A DNA stretch of 54,499 nucleotides from JBDREC01 sp043820105 [NCBI: Pseudomonadota bacterium] (lineage in GTDB: Bacteria > Bdellovibrionota_F > JAHFAK01), in contig JBDREC010000042.1 of NCBI GenBank assembly GCA_043820105.1, forward strand, positions 1 to 54,499, in the 5' to 3' direction. This document shows positions 45,744-53,203 of the stretch, one piece after another. Positions within the stretch are counted from its first letter, which is position 1. Every line of letters starts with the position of its first letter. The translations under genes were made by a program, and so were the position numbers. Under the pieces are notes generated by a model. It saw only the letters and a list, made by a program, of their open reading frames with translations. It was not told the DNA's origin and did no database searches.

Positions 45744-45784
45744 TAAATACCAAATACTGAATACCGAATACTAAATACTAATTT
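45744..45784. repeat. ATTCGGT-type heptamer array, inverted and short
   Basis: Six units (plus strand AATACCA, AATACTG, AATACCG, AATACTA) lie upstream of pilB. The last 26 bp are the exact reverse complement of 4536-4561, sharing the same element end. Confidence 0.92.
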
Positions 45785-45853
45785 CCATTGATTTTTATAA
45801 TGAAATTCATAATAATTGCAAATTAATTTGATAAATCAATTGGAACAGGAAAT

Positions 45854-47551
45854 ATGAGTATTAAACTAGGTGAACTTTTAGTCAAAGAAGATATTATTTC
45901 TCAGGAAGATTTGGAAAAAGCAATTGACTCATTTAAAACACATGGTGGTCAATTAACATCTCATATTGTTACTTTGGGCTTTATGAGCGATCAAGCCTTA
46001 AAAGACTTTTTAAGCAAACAATATGGAATACCAGCTATTGATCTTGAAGAATTTGAACTAGAACCTAGTATTGTAAAGCTTGTACCACAAGATATAGCAG
46101 AAAAACATGTTATAATTCCTGTTAATAAAGCAGGCTCCAGCCTAATAGTAGCAGTATCTGATCCTTCAAATATTATGGCGATTGATGATGTTAAGTTTGT
46201 TACAGGGTATAACATAGAAGTTGTTGTTGCAACAGAAGCTTCGATTAAACAAGCATTAAGCGAAATCTATGAAAAAGATGAAGATTTTGACTATGATGAT
46301 CTAATGTCTGGCTTTGACGATACTGATGTAGAGCTTGTGGGAGATGATGATGACATAGATGTTTCTGACATAGCAAAATCAGGAGCTGAAGCCCCTGTTG
46401 TTAAGCTAGTTAACTTCATAATGCTTGATGCCATAAAAAAAGGTGCCAGTGATATTCATATTGAACCTTATGAAAAAAACATGAGGGTAAGATATAGAAT
46501 TGATGGCATCTTATATGAAACCCAAAACCCTCCTTTAAAGCTTAAAAATGCATTGGCTTCTCGTATCAAGATTATGTCTGAACTTGACATTGCTGAAAGG
46601 CGATTACCTCAGGATGGTAGAATCAAATTAAAACTGGGAAGAGGTAAGGAAATTGACTTCAGGGTAAACTGTTTGCCTACAATTTTTGGTGAAAAGATTG
46701 TTATGAGAATCCTGGACAAAGGCAACCTTCAAGTTAATATGGCTAACCTTGGCTTTGAAGAAGCTGCATTAAAAGATTTTAAAGAAGCCATCCATAAACC
46801 ATATGGAATTTTGCTAGTTACAGGGCCAACAGGAAGTGGAAAAACAACGACTCTTTATTCTGCTTTACACGAACTTAATAAACCAGAGACGAATATTTCA
46901 ACTGCTGAAGATCCAGTTGAATATAATCTTAGAGGAATCAACCAAATTCAAATGCATGATGATATTGGACTGAACTTTGCCTCTGCCCTTAGAGCCTTTC
47001 TAAGACAAGATCCTGACATTATCATGGTTGGAGAGATCAGAGATTTTGAAACAGCAGAAATTGCTATCAAAGCCTCACTTACAGGCCACTTGGTTATATC
47101 AACTCTTCATACAAATGACGCGGCTGGAACAATTCACAGACTTTTAAATATGGGAATTGAACCATTTATGGTTGCTTCCGCAATTTTACTAATTGTTGCT
47201 CAAAGACTTGTTAGAAAAATTTGTGAAGATTGCAAAAAAGAAGTACAAGTCCCAAATCAAACTTTAATAAACATGGGTCTTCCAGCAGACCAAGTTGGAA
47301 CTTTTAAAATATACAAAGGCTCAGGTTGTAATTACTGTTCAAACACTGGCTATAAAGGCAGAATTGGTCTATATGAAGTTATGCCAATTAAAGAAGAAAT
47401 CACAGAATTTATTCTTAATGGAGCCAGTCCATCTGAACTCAGACGTGAGGCAGTGCGACTGGGAATGATAACCTTAAGACAAGCTGCCATTCAAAAACTA
47501 GTTCAAGGAATAACAACAGTTGAAGAAGTTACCAGAGTCTCTGTAGATTAA
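45854..47551 (+). CDS. pilB: Type IV pilus extension ATPase PilB (GspE family)
   Basis: The 565-residue hexameric ATPase has an N-terminal MshEN/PilB domain (about 1-150; such domains can bind c-di-GMP). Walker A is GPTGSGKTTTLYSAL (about 322-336), Asp-box AEDPVEY, Walker B DIIMVGEIRD (about 389-398), His-box TGHLVISTLHTNDA, and the tetracysteine zinc motif CEDC plus CNYC. It powers pilus extension. The start has AGGAA upstream. It is unlinked from the pilM-Q operon; pilC and pilT are not in the window. A GspE of a type II system cannot be fully excluded. Confidence 0.92.
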   Translation: MSIKLGELLVKEDIISQEDLEKAIDSFKTHGGQLTSHIVTLGFMSDQALKDFLSKQYGIPAIDLEEFELEPSIVKLVPQDIAEKHVIIPVNKAGSSLIVAVSDPSNIMAIDDVKFVTGYNIEVVVATEASIKQALSEIYEKDEDFDYDDLMSGFDDTDVELVGDDDDIDVSDIAKSGAEAPVVKLVNFIMLDAIKKGASDIHIEPYEKNMRVRYRIDGILYETQNPPLKLKNALASRIKIMSELDIAERRLPQDGRIKLKLGRGKEIDFRVNCLPTIFGEKIVMRILDKGNLQVNMANLGFEEAALKDFKEAIHKPYGILLVTGPTGSGKTTTLYSALHELNKPETNISTAEDPVEYNLRGINQIQMHDDIGLNFASALRAFLRQDPDIIMVGEIRDFETAEIAIKASLTGHLVISTLHTNDAAGTIHRLLNMGIEPFMVASAILLIVAQRLVRKICEDCKKEVQVPNQTLINMGLPADQVGTFKIYKGSGCNYCSNTGYKGRIGLYEVMPIKEEITEFILNGASPSELRREAVRLGMITLRQAAIQKLVQGITTVEEVTRVSVD

Positions 47552-47702
47552 TAAAAAACCTATATAAGTCTTTTAAAAAAACTAGCCAAAATTTATTATT
47601 TTTAAAAGGAAATTACTTGCATTTTTATATTTTTCAACTAGTATATCCTTTTGCTATGCGTAAATTTGACATGATCGGTCAACCATTTCGGAGGAACTGT
47701 TA

Positions 47703-48230
47703 ATGCATTCCAAAAACAAATTATTTTTACTTATTTTTACAGTTTTAATTTTTGCAGGCCTGTCTTATGCAAAAGCCGAACTTACCGTAAAAGGTGGAGT
47801 CATGGCTTCTGAATTTACCACATATGGAGCTGGAGAAATAGCCATTGGCTTTGCACCAGAATCAATTCCATTGGCGGTTGAGCTATCTGCAATGGGACTT
47901 GGATACAATTATCTAGAAACAGTAATTCCATTTGTAAATCTTAGGTTTGATATAGACTTAGGATCCCTTTTTACTATTTATCCTATAGCAGGAGTCGGTT
48001 GCAATCCATATTACTACACTGGAAGCCCAGCTGGATACACGATGGGGTTTGCAGCAAAAGCAGGTGGTGGCGCCATGATTAACATTACAAAATTCTTATC
48101 TATTAGAGCAGAAGCCACTTATATGCATATTGAAAACGAATGGCGCCAAACTATTGGTTGGTATGCTGGTCAATTTTTCAATGAAGTTGGATTTGTAACG
48201 GGAACAGCTGGATTAACAGCTAAATTCTAA
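47703..48230 (+). CDS. Small outer-membrane beta-barrel protein
   Basis: The 175-residue exported protein has a signal peptide (about 1-25) and alternating Gly/aromatic strands, and ends in GLTAKF with C-terminal Phe, fitting an eight-stranded barrel of the OmpA/OmpW-like size class. A strong GGAGGA ribosome binding site and a weak promoter (TTGCAT, 17 bp, TAGTAT near 47615-47645) precede it. Its end overlaps the convergent DUF4416 gene by 11 bp. Confidence 0.78.
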   Translation: MHSKNKLFLLIFTVLIFAGLSYAKAELTVKGGVMASEFTTYGAGEIAIGFAPESIPLAVELSAMGLGYNYLETVIPFVNLRFDIDLGSLFTIYPIAGVGCNPYYYTGSPAGYTMGFAAKAGGGAMINITKFLSIRAEATYMHIENEWRQTIGWYAGQFFNEVGFVTGTAGLTAKF

Positions 48231-48726
48231 TCTGCCTTCTGTAAATATTTCGTATCTCTTTAAAAAGCTCATTGTATCTGCCATCTTTAAAATCAGGAAA
48301 GCATCTATCTGGGCTAAAGAATTTCTTGTTATCATATATTAAGGTTATATCAGCATACATTCCATCACTAATATAGATCTTTGGGCCATTGAACTTAGTA
48401 GAGGCTAAAACAAGCTTATGAAAATCAAGATAGCCTGTATCTAAGTTTACAGTTCTTGAGTTTTTTAATGATAATTCTTTTTCCATTTCAATGGCTTTTT
48501 TCTTTATTCTTACCATATCACCTGCATATCCAACTTCTTCAAAGGAAACAAATAGCCTTTTTAAATCTGGTCCCATTTCATTTTCATAATAATCAGTAAC
48601 ATCAAAATCAAAGGCTTTTGATCTATAGTCTATTTTACCAAGAAAAGCTTCAAGCAAGTTAATGGCCTCTTCAAGATCTTCACTTCTTGAATATAAAATT
48701 CCACATATATTTTTTACATCTTTCAT
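48220..48726 (-). CDS. DUF4416 family protein
   Basis: The 168-residue cytoplasmic protein matches DUF4416 from memory by its blocks DFDVTDYYENEMGPDLKRLF, VNLDTGYLDFHKLVLASTK and GMYADITLIYDNKKF. The family is common in deltaproteobacteria, Nitrospirota and several uncultured phyla; its function is not established. It is a single gene, read towards the barrel gene. Confidence 0.85.
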   Translation of the reverse strand: MKDVKNICGILYSRSEDLEEAINLLEAFLGKIDYRSKAFDFDVTDYYENEMGPDLKRLFVSFEEVGYAGDMVRIKKKAIEMEKELSLKNSRTVNLDTGYLDFHKLVLASTKFNGPKIYISDGMYADITLIYDNKKFFSPDRCFPDFKDGRYNELFKEIRNIYRRQIRI

Positions 48727-48772
48727 ATGATCTTTGTTAGAATTTAAATCAAAAAAAATAAAGCTAAAAAAT

Positions 48773-48801
48773 TTGACATTGCAAAATAATTTTTATATTT
48801 G
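48773..48801 (+). promoter_or_regulatory. Promoter of tRNA-Ser
   Basis: TTGACA (48773-48778), a perfect -35, is followed after 17 bp by TATTTG (48796-48801). The predicted start is about 33 bp before the tRNA. Confidence 0.55.
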
Positions 48802-48840
48802 AATGAAACTCAATGTTGGAATATAAATTAATTCCACTAT

Positions 48841-48923
48841 GGAGGAGTGGCCGAGTGGCTTAAGGCGGCGGTCTTGAAAACCGTTGATGGAAACATCCGG
48901 GGGTTCGAATCCTCTCTCCTCCG
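48841..48923 (+). tRNA. tRNA-Ser (anticodon TGA)
   Basis: The acceptor GGAGGAG pairs with CTCCTCC (48916-48922). The anticodon loop CTTGAAA gives TGA (Ser). A long variable arm (GATGGAAACATC, 4-bp stem) marks a class II tRNA, and the T-loop is TTCGAAT. CCA is not encoded. Positions 48873-48908 are duplicated exactly at 50988-51023. Confidence 0.95.
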
Positions 48924-48933
48924 TCAGTAATTT

Positions 48934-48985
48934 AAAGGGCTTGCAAGAGCAGCGGTATTTTCCGCACATTGCAAGCCCTTTTTTA
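48934..48985 (+). terminator. Rho-independent terminator of tRNA-Ser
   Basis: AAAGGGCTTGCAA (48934-48946) pairs with TTGCAAGCCCTTT (from 48969) and is followed by a T-rich run. It lies 11 bp after the tRNA and contains a smaller GCGG/CCGC stem in its loop. Confidence 0.88.
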
Positions 48986-49203
48986 TTTCACTCTCTACTA
49001 TTTTCTTAGGAATAACATTAATATTACACATGATTATTTTTTCTATTTACAAATTTGACAATAATATTAAACTTATTTGATATAGAAATAAACATTTAAA
49101 TATTGAAATAAATAAAATCAAATGTATTTTGTAGATCTTATTAATACATAAGATTTTAATTTATTAATGTGAAAATTGATATTCTATGAAAAGGACAATA
49201 AAA
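48986..49203. other. AT-rich spacer, possible element end
   Basis: About 220 bp of very AT-rich DNA without a coding frame lie between the tRNA terminator and the SEC-C gene. Composition is more extreme than in most spacers of the left part, as expected at the start of acquired DNA. Confidence 0.45.
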
Positions 49204-50055
49204 ATGATATTTACACAAGGCGAATCAATAAATACATCTATAGCAAACCTTACTATTGATGGTATATGTTGCAAATATTTATGTGATTTTTCAGTTTGTG
49301 AAAATCCAGTATGTACATGCAGTGTTTTAAATTTAAATGTAAAACAAAATGGCTTAATAAACGAAAATGAAATTAAACAATACAATATCGAATTAGATGT
49401 AGTAGAAAGAAAATTAGCATATAAAAATCAAAAAGAAGTTACAATTGAAAATATGAATTTTGCAAATCTATTTATTTCTAAGTTGAGTGATTTTGATTTT
49501 GATTTTTTATATAAAAAACATTTTACTTTAAAAAATGTAATAACAGAAAATACAGAACTTGATAAAATAGATGCTAAGTTTGATTACTATGAAACTGAAT
49601 CTGAGGGATTGCTGTATTCTTATAAAGATGTTCTGCCCTATGGTGATGAATTATATCTGACAATTGAAGATGAATTATATTTGATTATGGATCAACATTG
49701 CCTTTTACCAAAATGTAAGTGTACGGAAACAATTCTTAGCATATATAAAACAAAAGATTCAAATAATCGTGAATCTGGCGCTGCAAAATTAGACTATAAA
49801 AAAATGAGATGGCAAAATATTCAAGATGAAAAATTTCCAATATCATTTCATACTTTAAAAACATCAGTTGAAAGTCAGATTATTAACTTAAAAGAAGTCT
49901 TATTTAAAAGACATACAAAATTAAAAACTATTTATGCAAATTGTGTGAAGCGAGATTTTCAAATAATACAAAATGTTAAAACTGAAAAAGTTGGCAGAAA
50001 CTCACCTTGTCCCTGTGGCAGTGGAAAAAAGTATAAAAAATGTTGCGGTAAGTAG
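49204..50055 (+). CDS. SEC-C motif protein with two CxC modules
   Basis: From ATG 49204 (AAAAGGAC upstream; an ATG 18 bp earlier has no site) the product has 283 residues. The C-terminus is a complete SEC-C zinc motif, [18 protein letters not shown]. The preceding region has two similar Cys modules, [12 protein letters not shown] (about residue 33) and [12 protein letters not shown] (about 169), which look like an internal duplication and could bind metal. The SEC-C motif, named for SecA, binds zinc and may contact protein partners. The gene lies inside the tRNA-Ser-bounded islet and is probably accessory. Confidence 0.8.
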   Translation: MIFTQGESINTSIANLTIDGICCKYLCDFSVCENPVCTCSVLNLNVKQNGLINENEIKQYNIELDVVERKLAYKNQKEVTIENMNFANLFISKLSDFDFDFLYKKHFTLKNVITENTELDKIDAKFDYYETESEGLLYSYKDVLPYGDELYLTIEDELYLIMDQHCLLPKCKCTETILSIYKTKDSNNRESGAAKLDYKKMRWQNIQDEKFPISFHTLKTSVESQIINLKEVLFKRHTKLKTIYANCVKRDFQIIQNVKTEKVGRNSPCPCGSGKKYKKCCGK

Positions 50056-50075
50056 TTGGTAGCGTTGCATTAAGC

Positions 50076-50474
50076 TTAACATTTATTTACAGAATGAATT
50101 AATCCTCTTTTAAAATCAATATCCATCCTAAAATGTTTAAAAAAGTTCATTCCAAGAAGTCCTGAAACTCCAAGATTAGAATCTAGATCATGGCAAGCTA
50201 TTTCGAAATTGCTAAGCTCTTGACCAAGGCATTTTAAATTAGGAATTTTAATTATATATCCTGTAGAAATTCCACTTGCACCACTTAATGATGATGTTTC
50301 TGTCATGTCATTTTTGGCAGAATATCCAAGCAGATCTATTGTAGATGTATTTACCAGAGTTACGGCACATCCAGGATCAAATAACAGATCAAGATCGAAA
50401 AAATCGTTTATTTTTTTAAAGGGGAGAAAGGCCTTTACAGTATAGAGATCCTTTGTTTGGTGCAGTTTAAACAT
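50076..50474 (-). CDS. Retropepsin-like aspartic protease domain protein
   Basis: The 132-residue single-domain protein (ATG at 50474; a TTG 12 bp earlier is possible) has a retropepsin-like layout. The active-site loop is LLFDPGCAVTLVN, with DPG in place of the usual DTG/DSG. A flap region follows, then GLLGMNFFKHFRMDID, which corresponds to the conserved ILG-hydrophobic block. It could act as a dimeric protease or as an inactive homologue because of the Pro substitution. It overlaps the upstream DUF5678-like gene by 8 bp, so they are co-translated. Confidence 0.8.
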   Translation of the reverse strand: MFKLHQTKDLYTVKAFLPFKKINDFFDLDLLFDPGCAVTLVNTSTIDLLGYSAKNDMTETSSLSGASGISTGYIIKIPNLKCLGQELSNFEIACHDLDSNLGVSGLLGMNFFKHFRMDIDFKRGLIHSVNKC

Positions 50475-50733
50475 TACGTCTTTCAAGTTTGGCCATACCC
50501 ATTATTTGATATTTTATTTCACCTGTATAAAGAAAAGACATACCCTTAAACTCAAGACCAGTGCCGATTACTCTTTTGGTTTCTTTTGCAAGTTCTTTAT
50601 TGTCTTTGCTAGATGCGATCACAATCCCAGATTCTAGTTCTTCACCAATGTGCTTGGAATTTATAACCGTTACCCACATATCAGGATATTTTGCTTTTAT
50701 CTCATCCCAGGTTAAAAATTTTTCTTCATTCAT
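50467..50733 (-). CDS. DUF5678-like small protein paired with the retropepsin
   Basis: The 88-residue cytoplasmic protein has the pattern KYPDMWVTVINSKHIGEELE then a KDNKELAKETKRVIGTG helix, which resembles DUF5678. Such proteins occur next to retropepsin-like genes in other bacteria (from memory). AAAGGAACC precedes the ATG. Its close overlap with the protease gene suggests substrate, adaptor or regulator, but nothing in the sequence decides between them. Confidence 0.7.
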   Translation of the reverse strand: MNEEKFLTWDEIKAKYPDMWVTVINSKHIGEELESGIVIASSKDNKELAKETKRVIGTGLEFKGMSFLYTGEIKYQIMGMAKLERRNV

Positions 50734-51200
50734 GGTTTGGTTCCTTTATTGTAGAGAGTGCAAATATATTACTTTTTAAAAATAATATCAAATAAAATTT
50801 GTCATATTCCCATTTTTTCCAATTCATGTGCGAATTATGTGCGAACTGAAATGTATGTCAGTGTATCTCAGATGTAACAGGATGTAATTAAGTAGCAGGT
50901 TTACTAGAAGCCAACTTGTTAATAATATTAAAATTCACCAACGATTCTAACTCATTGCAAAATCACTCAAAATTTCTAAGCCACGACCTTGAAAACCGTT
51001 GATGGAAACATCCGGGGGTTCGACTGCGGAACATATAACAGAATCCCTTCCTTACCGCAGCGACAAACGAATAGTGCAGTCAATCCTCTCTCCTTAATTC
51101 CGCGCCTGGGGCATCCTTTTTTATTTCATCTGCATCCTTTTTTTTGATTATTTTCCTTCAGGCCCCATTCATATTTCCAACTACTCTGGAGGTTAATGGA
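50734..51200. other. 467-bp intergenic region with a tRNA-Ser remnant
   Basis: No gene is supported. The region holds the partial tRNA-Ser copy (50988-51094). Its flanks up to 50980 and after 51100 match nothing else I can see in the window. Confidence 0.6.
50988..51094 (+). pseudogene. tRNA-Ser 3'-half remnant interrupted by a 59-bp insertion
   Basis: Positions 50988-51023 repeat tRNA-Ser 48873-48908 without mismatch (anticodon loop through TTCGA). After 59 bp (51024-51082), homology resumes at 51082-51094 with the next 13 bases of the tRNA (AATCCTCTCTCCT), ending before the acceptor is complete. The 5' half is missing, so it is not a functional tRNA. The insertion has nested inverted repeats: CTGCGG/CCGCAG and GACTGC/GCAGTC. 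Confidence 0.85.
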
Positions 51201-52295
51201 TTAAGAAAAATCTATAGGCATACCTTCATTTTTTAATTCTTTAAGTATTTTTTCGATAATATTTTTGGGGAACATTTTTAATTCTGCTTGCTTAAATTGA
51301 TATTGGGGCAAATATTTTATGACTAAATTTGCAACTAATATTGCCTGCATATAATCACGTTTCTTTTTAAGATTGTCCCTGTCATCTTGCTTTGATAACC
51401 ATAATTTGTGCAATGCAAACGATCGAGGATCTGGAACAACAATTCTTGCAGGATACCCATCAACACCAATTACTGTTTTTGAAACTTTAGGTGAAGCTAT
51501 TAGCCACTCAATATTCCTGATATGAGCAGCTACAAGATCATTTCTTAAACCCAGACTCTTTCTTTCTTTCTTCCAGGGTGGCCTTGGAATTGGCTTTATT
51601 AAATCAACCATATAACCATCTTTATTTACTGCTCTAAAGCCAAAAGAACGAATAGACCTAAAACTTCTATCAGCTTTTTGAATAATATTTAGTAAGTTTT
51701 TTTTATCTGTAAAATTAGGTAAATGAATGCTCAACAAACTTCTTACATCCCAAAGCAAATCGACATCCTGAGTCGCTGTTATGCTATCTTTAAAATGAAT
51801 TCCTGCCATTTGTTCATATGCATACAGGGAATTACTTCCAATTATAATAAAGCTACTTTCCAAGAAACCTTCTTCTTCAAGAATTCTCAAGATTGAAGTA
51901 ACAATATTTGGAACCCGCCCAAGACCGATTGCTTTACAAAGCCTTGCTTTTGTCTTAAGTTTTTCTTTTAATGATTTATAAGTATTATTAATTTCTTTTT
52001 TATTATTATGAAAAGAGTTATAAATTTTAATGGTTTCTGGTGATTTTGCTCCAAGACTTTTCCCATATCCTCTTCTACCCTTTAATCTGAAGAGATATTC
52101 TTTAGCTCCGGATTTTTTCCATATCATGCTGCCTTTATATTCTTTAAATCTTTTCTTTACGAAAAGATAATTATTATAAAGATCTTCCGTCTCTAAATAG
52201 ATTTTTATTCCATCTGCGTCTATGGCTTTGTATTCTTTGATTATTTCATTCATCAGCCACTCTTTCACATTTGAATGATAACAATGCATAATCAT
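51201..52295 (-). CDS. GSU2403-type nucleotidyltransferase-fold protein
   Basis: The 364-residue protein (350 from a second ATG at 52253) has an N-terminal helical domain and a central nucleotidyltransferase-like block: IIIGSNSLYAYE (GS motif), then TATQDVDLLWD with the two acidic residues, and later GYMVDLIKPI. It ends with a helical segment. This layout is the GSU2403 / NTP_transf_8 family, related to the AbiEii-type fold used in some toxin and phage-defence systems. No cognate antitoxin gene is adjacent. It lies in the accessory zone just outside the tRNA remnant. Confidence 0.82.
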   Translation of the reverse strand: MIMHCYHSNVKEWLMNEIIKEYKAIDADGIKIYLETEDLYNNYLFVKKRFKEYKGSMIWKKSGAKEYLFRLKGRRGYGKSLGAKSPETIKIYNSFHNNKKEINNTYKSLKEKLKTKARLCKAIGLGRVPNIVTSILRILEEEGFLESSFIIIGSNSLYAYEQMAGIHFKDSITATQDVDLLWDVRSLLSIHLPNFTDKKNLLNIIQKADRSFRSIRSFGFRAVNKDGYMVDLIKPIPRPPWKKERKSLGLRNDLVAAHIRNIEWLIASPKVSKTVIGVDGYPARIVVPDPRSFALHKLWLSKQDDRDNLKKKRDYMQAILVANLVIKYLPQYQFKQAELKMFPKNIIEKILKELKNEGMPIDFS

Positions 52296-52403
52296 ATGTA
52301 TTTATACTTTTTTTCATTCATTTCCATGTCTTTGCGCACAATGAATGAAAATAAGTTAAAAGTCAATCTAAAAATCAAACTCAAAAATAACCTGGGTATT
52401 CCT

Positions 52404-52770
52404 TCATAAAGTCTCAATAAGCTTTACAATCTTCTCAATCTCCACCTTAATCACCCCAGTTTTGTTAATGACCCCCGGTATATTGTAGGTTTTTGCCTCT
52501 TTTATCATTTCCAAATCATTAGCACCTGTAAAAATAATAACTGGTAAATCTGGATATTTTTTTCTTATTAATTTAAGTGTTTCCAAACCACTCAAAATCG
52601 GCATTAATAGATCCAAAAGCACAAAATTCAGGGTTATACTTTTCAATACTAGTTATTGCTTCATCCCCTGATTGTGTAGCAAAAATGGTAAATCCGTAAG
52701 ACTTTATTCTGTTAGTAAGAATATTTATATAGTCTTCATCATCTTCAATTAGTAGAATTTTTTTGGTCAT
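52404..52770 (-). pseudogene. CheY-like receiver gene broken by a frameshift
   Basis: The first part from ATG 52770 (AAAGGA upstream) reads KKILLIEDDEDYINILTNRI and on to IEKYNPEF. The second part continues in another frame: VLLDLLMPILSGLETLKLI, PDLPVIIFTGAND and NIPGVINKTG. Together they form one single-domain receiver of about 122 residues with the phospho-Asp in VLLDLLMP. The break is at a run of four T on the coding strand (plus-strand A at 52623-52626), where one extra base restores the family frame if removed. It may be a pseudogene, a sequencing error or programmed slippage. Confidence 0.85.
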
Positions 52771-52796
52771 TGATATTTCCTTTTTAACTGTTAGGA

Positions 52797-52824
52797 TCAA
52801 TCCTTAATCCTTAATCCTTCTTCC
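52797..52824. repeat. CCTTAAT heptamer run
   Basis: Three units of CCTTAAT (minus strand AAGGATT) lie 27 bp before the receiver pseudogene start. Confidence 0.75.
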
Positions 52825-52830
52825 TTCCCC

Positions 52831-52912
52831 CTACCTCCTCGTATACTGCTCTATTTTCGCTATCAGCATCTTGGGATCGTAGAAAATTTTAGGACCTCCG
52901 TACATAGTTTTG
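52831..52912 (-). pseudogene. Possible C-terminal remnant of a second receiver domain
   Basis: One minus-strand frame reads GGPKIFYDPKMLIAKIEQYT and ends in RR and a TAG at 52831. The pattern resembles the last helix of receiver domains (KPFDPxxLLxKIxxxL). It lies just upstream of the broken receiver gene and at the end of the transposase remnant, with a 12-bp tandem duplication at the junction. The match is short, so the call is tentative. Confidence 0.4.
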
Positions 52913-53203
52913 TACATAGTTTTTCTTATCGCCAAGAGCCAGACATAATGATTTATTTGCAGCTTCCACTAGAAGTGACTGCAATTTTCTGTTCTTTGCG
53001 AAATAAGGTCTTAGGATCTTTGGTATTGAAAATGTCCAGAATCTATGAGGAACATCTCCCATTACATTATCAATTAGATGATCAGTCCAGATTATGTTTG
53101 CTTTTAAATGGCATGAAGAACAGAAAAGCCTTGTTTTACAAGAAAATGGAACTGCTATATGTGATCCTCGACATTCTTCAATAATTAGTTCAAATCTAAG
53201 TGA
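52889..53203 (-). pseudogene. IS91-type transposase remnant (zinc-binding N-terminal part)
   Basis: The minus strand is open from just after the stop codon at 53206 to a TAA at 52891. It encodes a partial IS91-family zinc-binding domain and the start of the catalytic part: LIIEECRGSHIAVPFSCKTR, CSSCHLKANIIW, VPHRFWTFSIPKILRPYF, then AKNRKLQSLLVEAA. The N-terminal about 40 residues, the HUH-like catalytic motifs and the C-terminus are missing. No start codon or ribosome binding site is evident, so it is a dead fragment. IS91 elements move by rolling circle. Confidence 0.78.

Noticed and set aside
48841-51100. A complete genomic island or prophage at tRNA-Ser
   Set aside because: No integrase, excisionase or phage gene lies between the two tRNA copies; only a relic or satellite can be argued.
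51201-52295. AbiE-type toxin-antitoxin pair
   Set aside because: The protein has the related nucleotidyltransferase fold but fits the GSU2403 type, and no antitoxin gene is adjacent.
52948-53184. Plus-strand open frame of 78 codons
   Set aside because: The minus strand encodes a recognisable IS91 zinc-binding fragment; the plus frame is its shadow.
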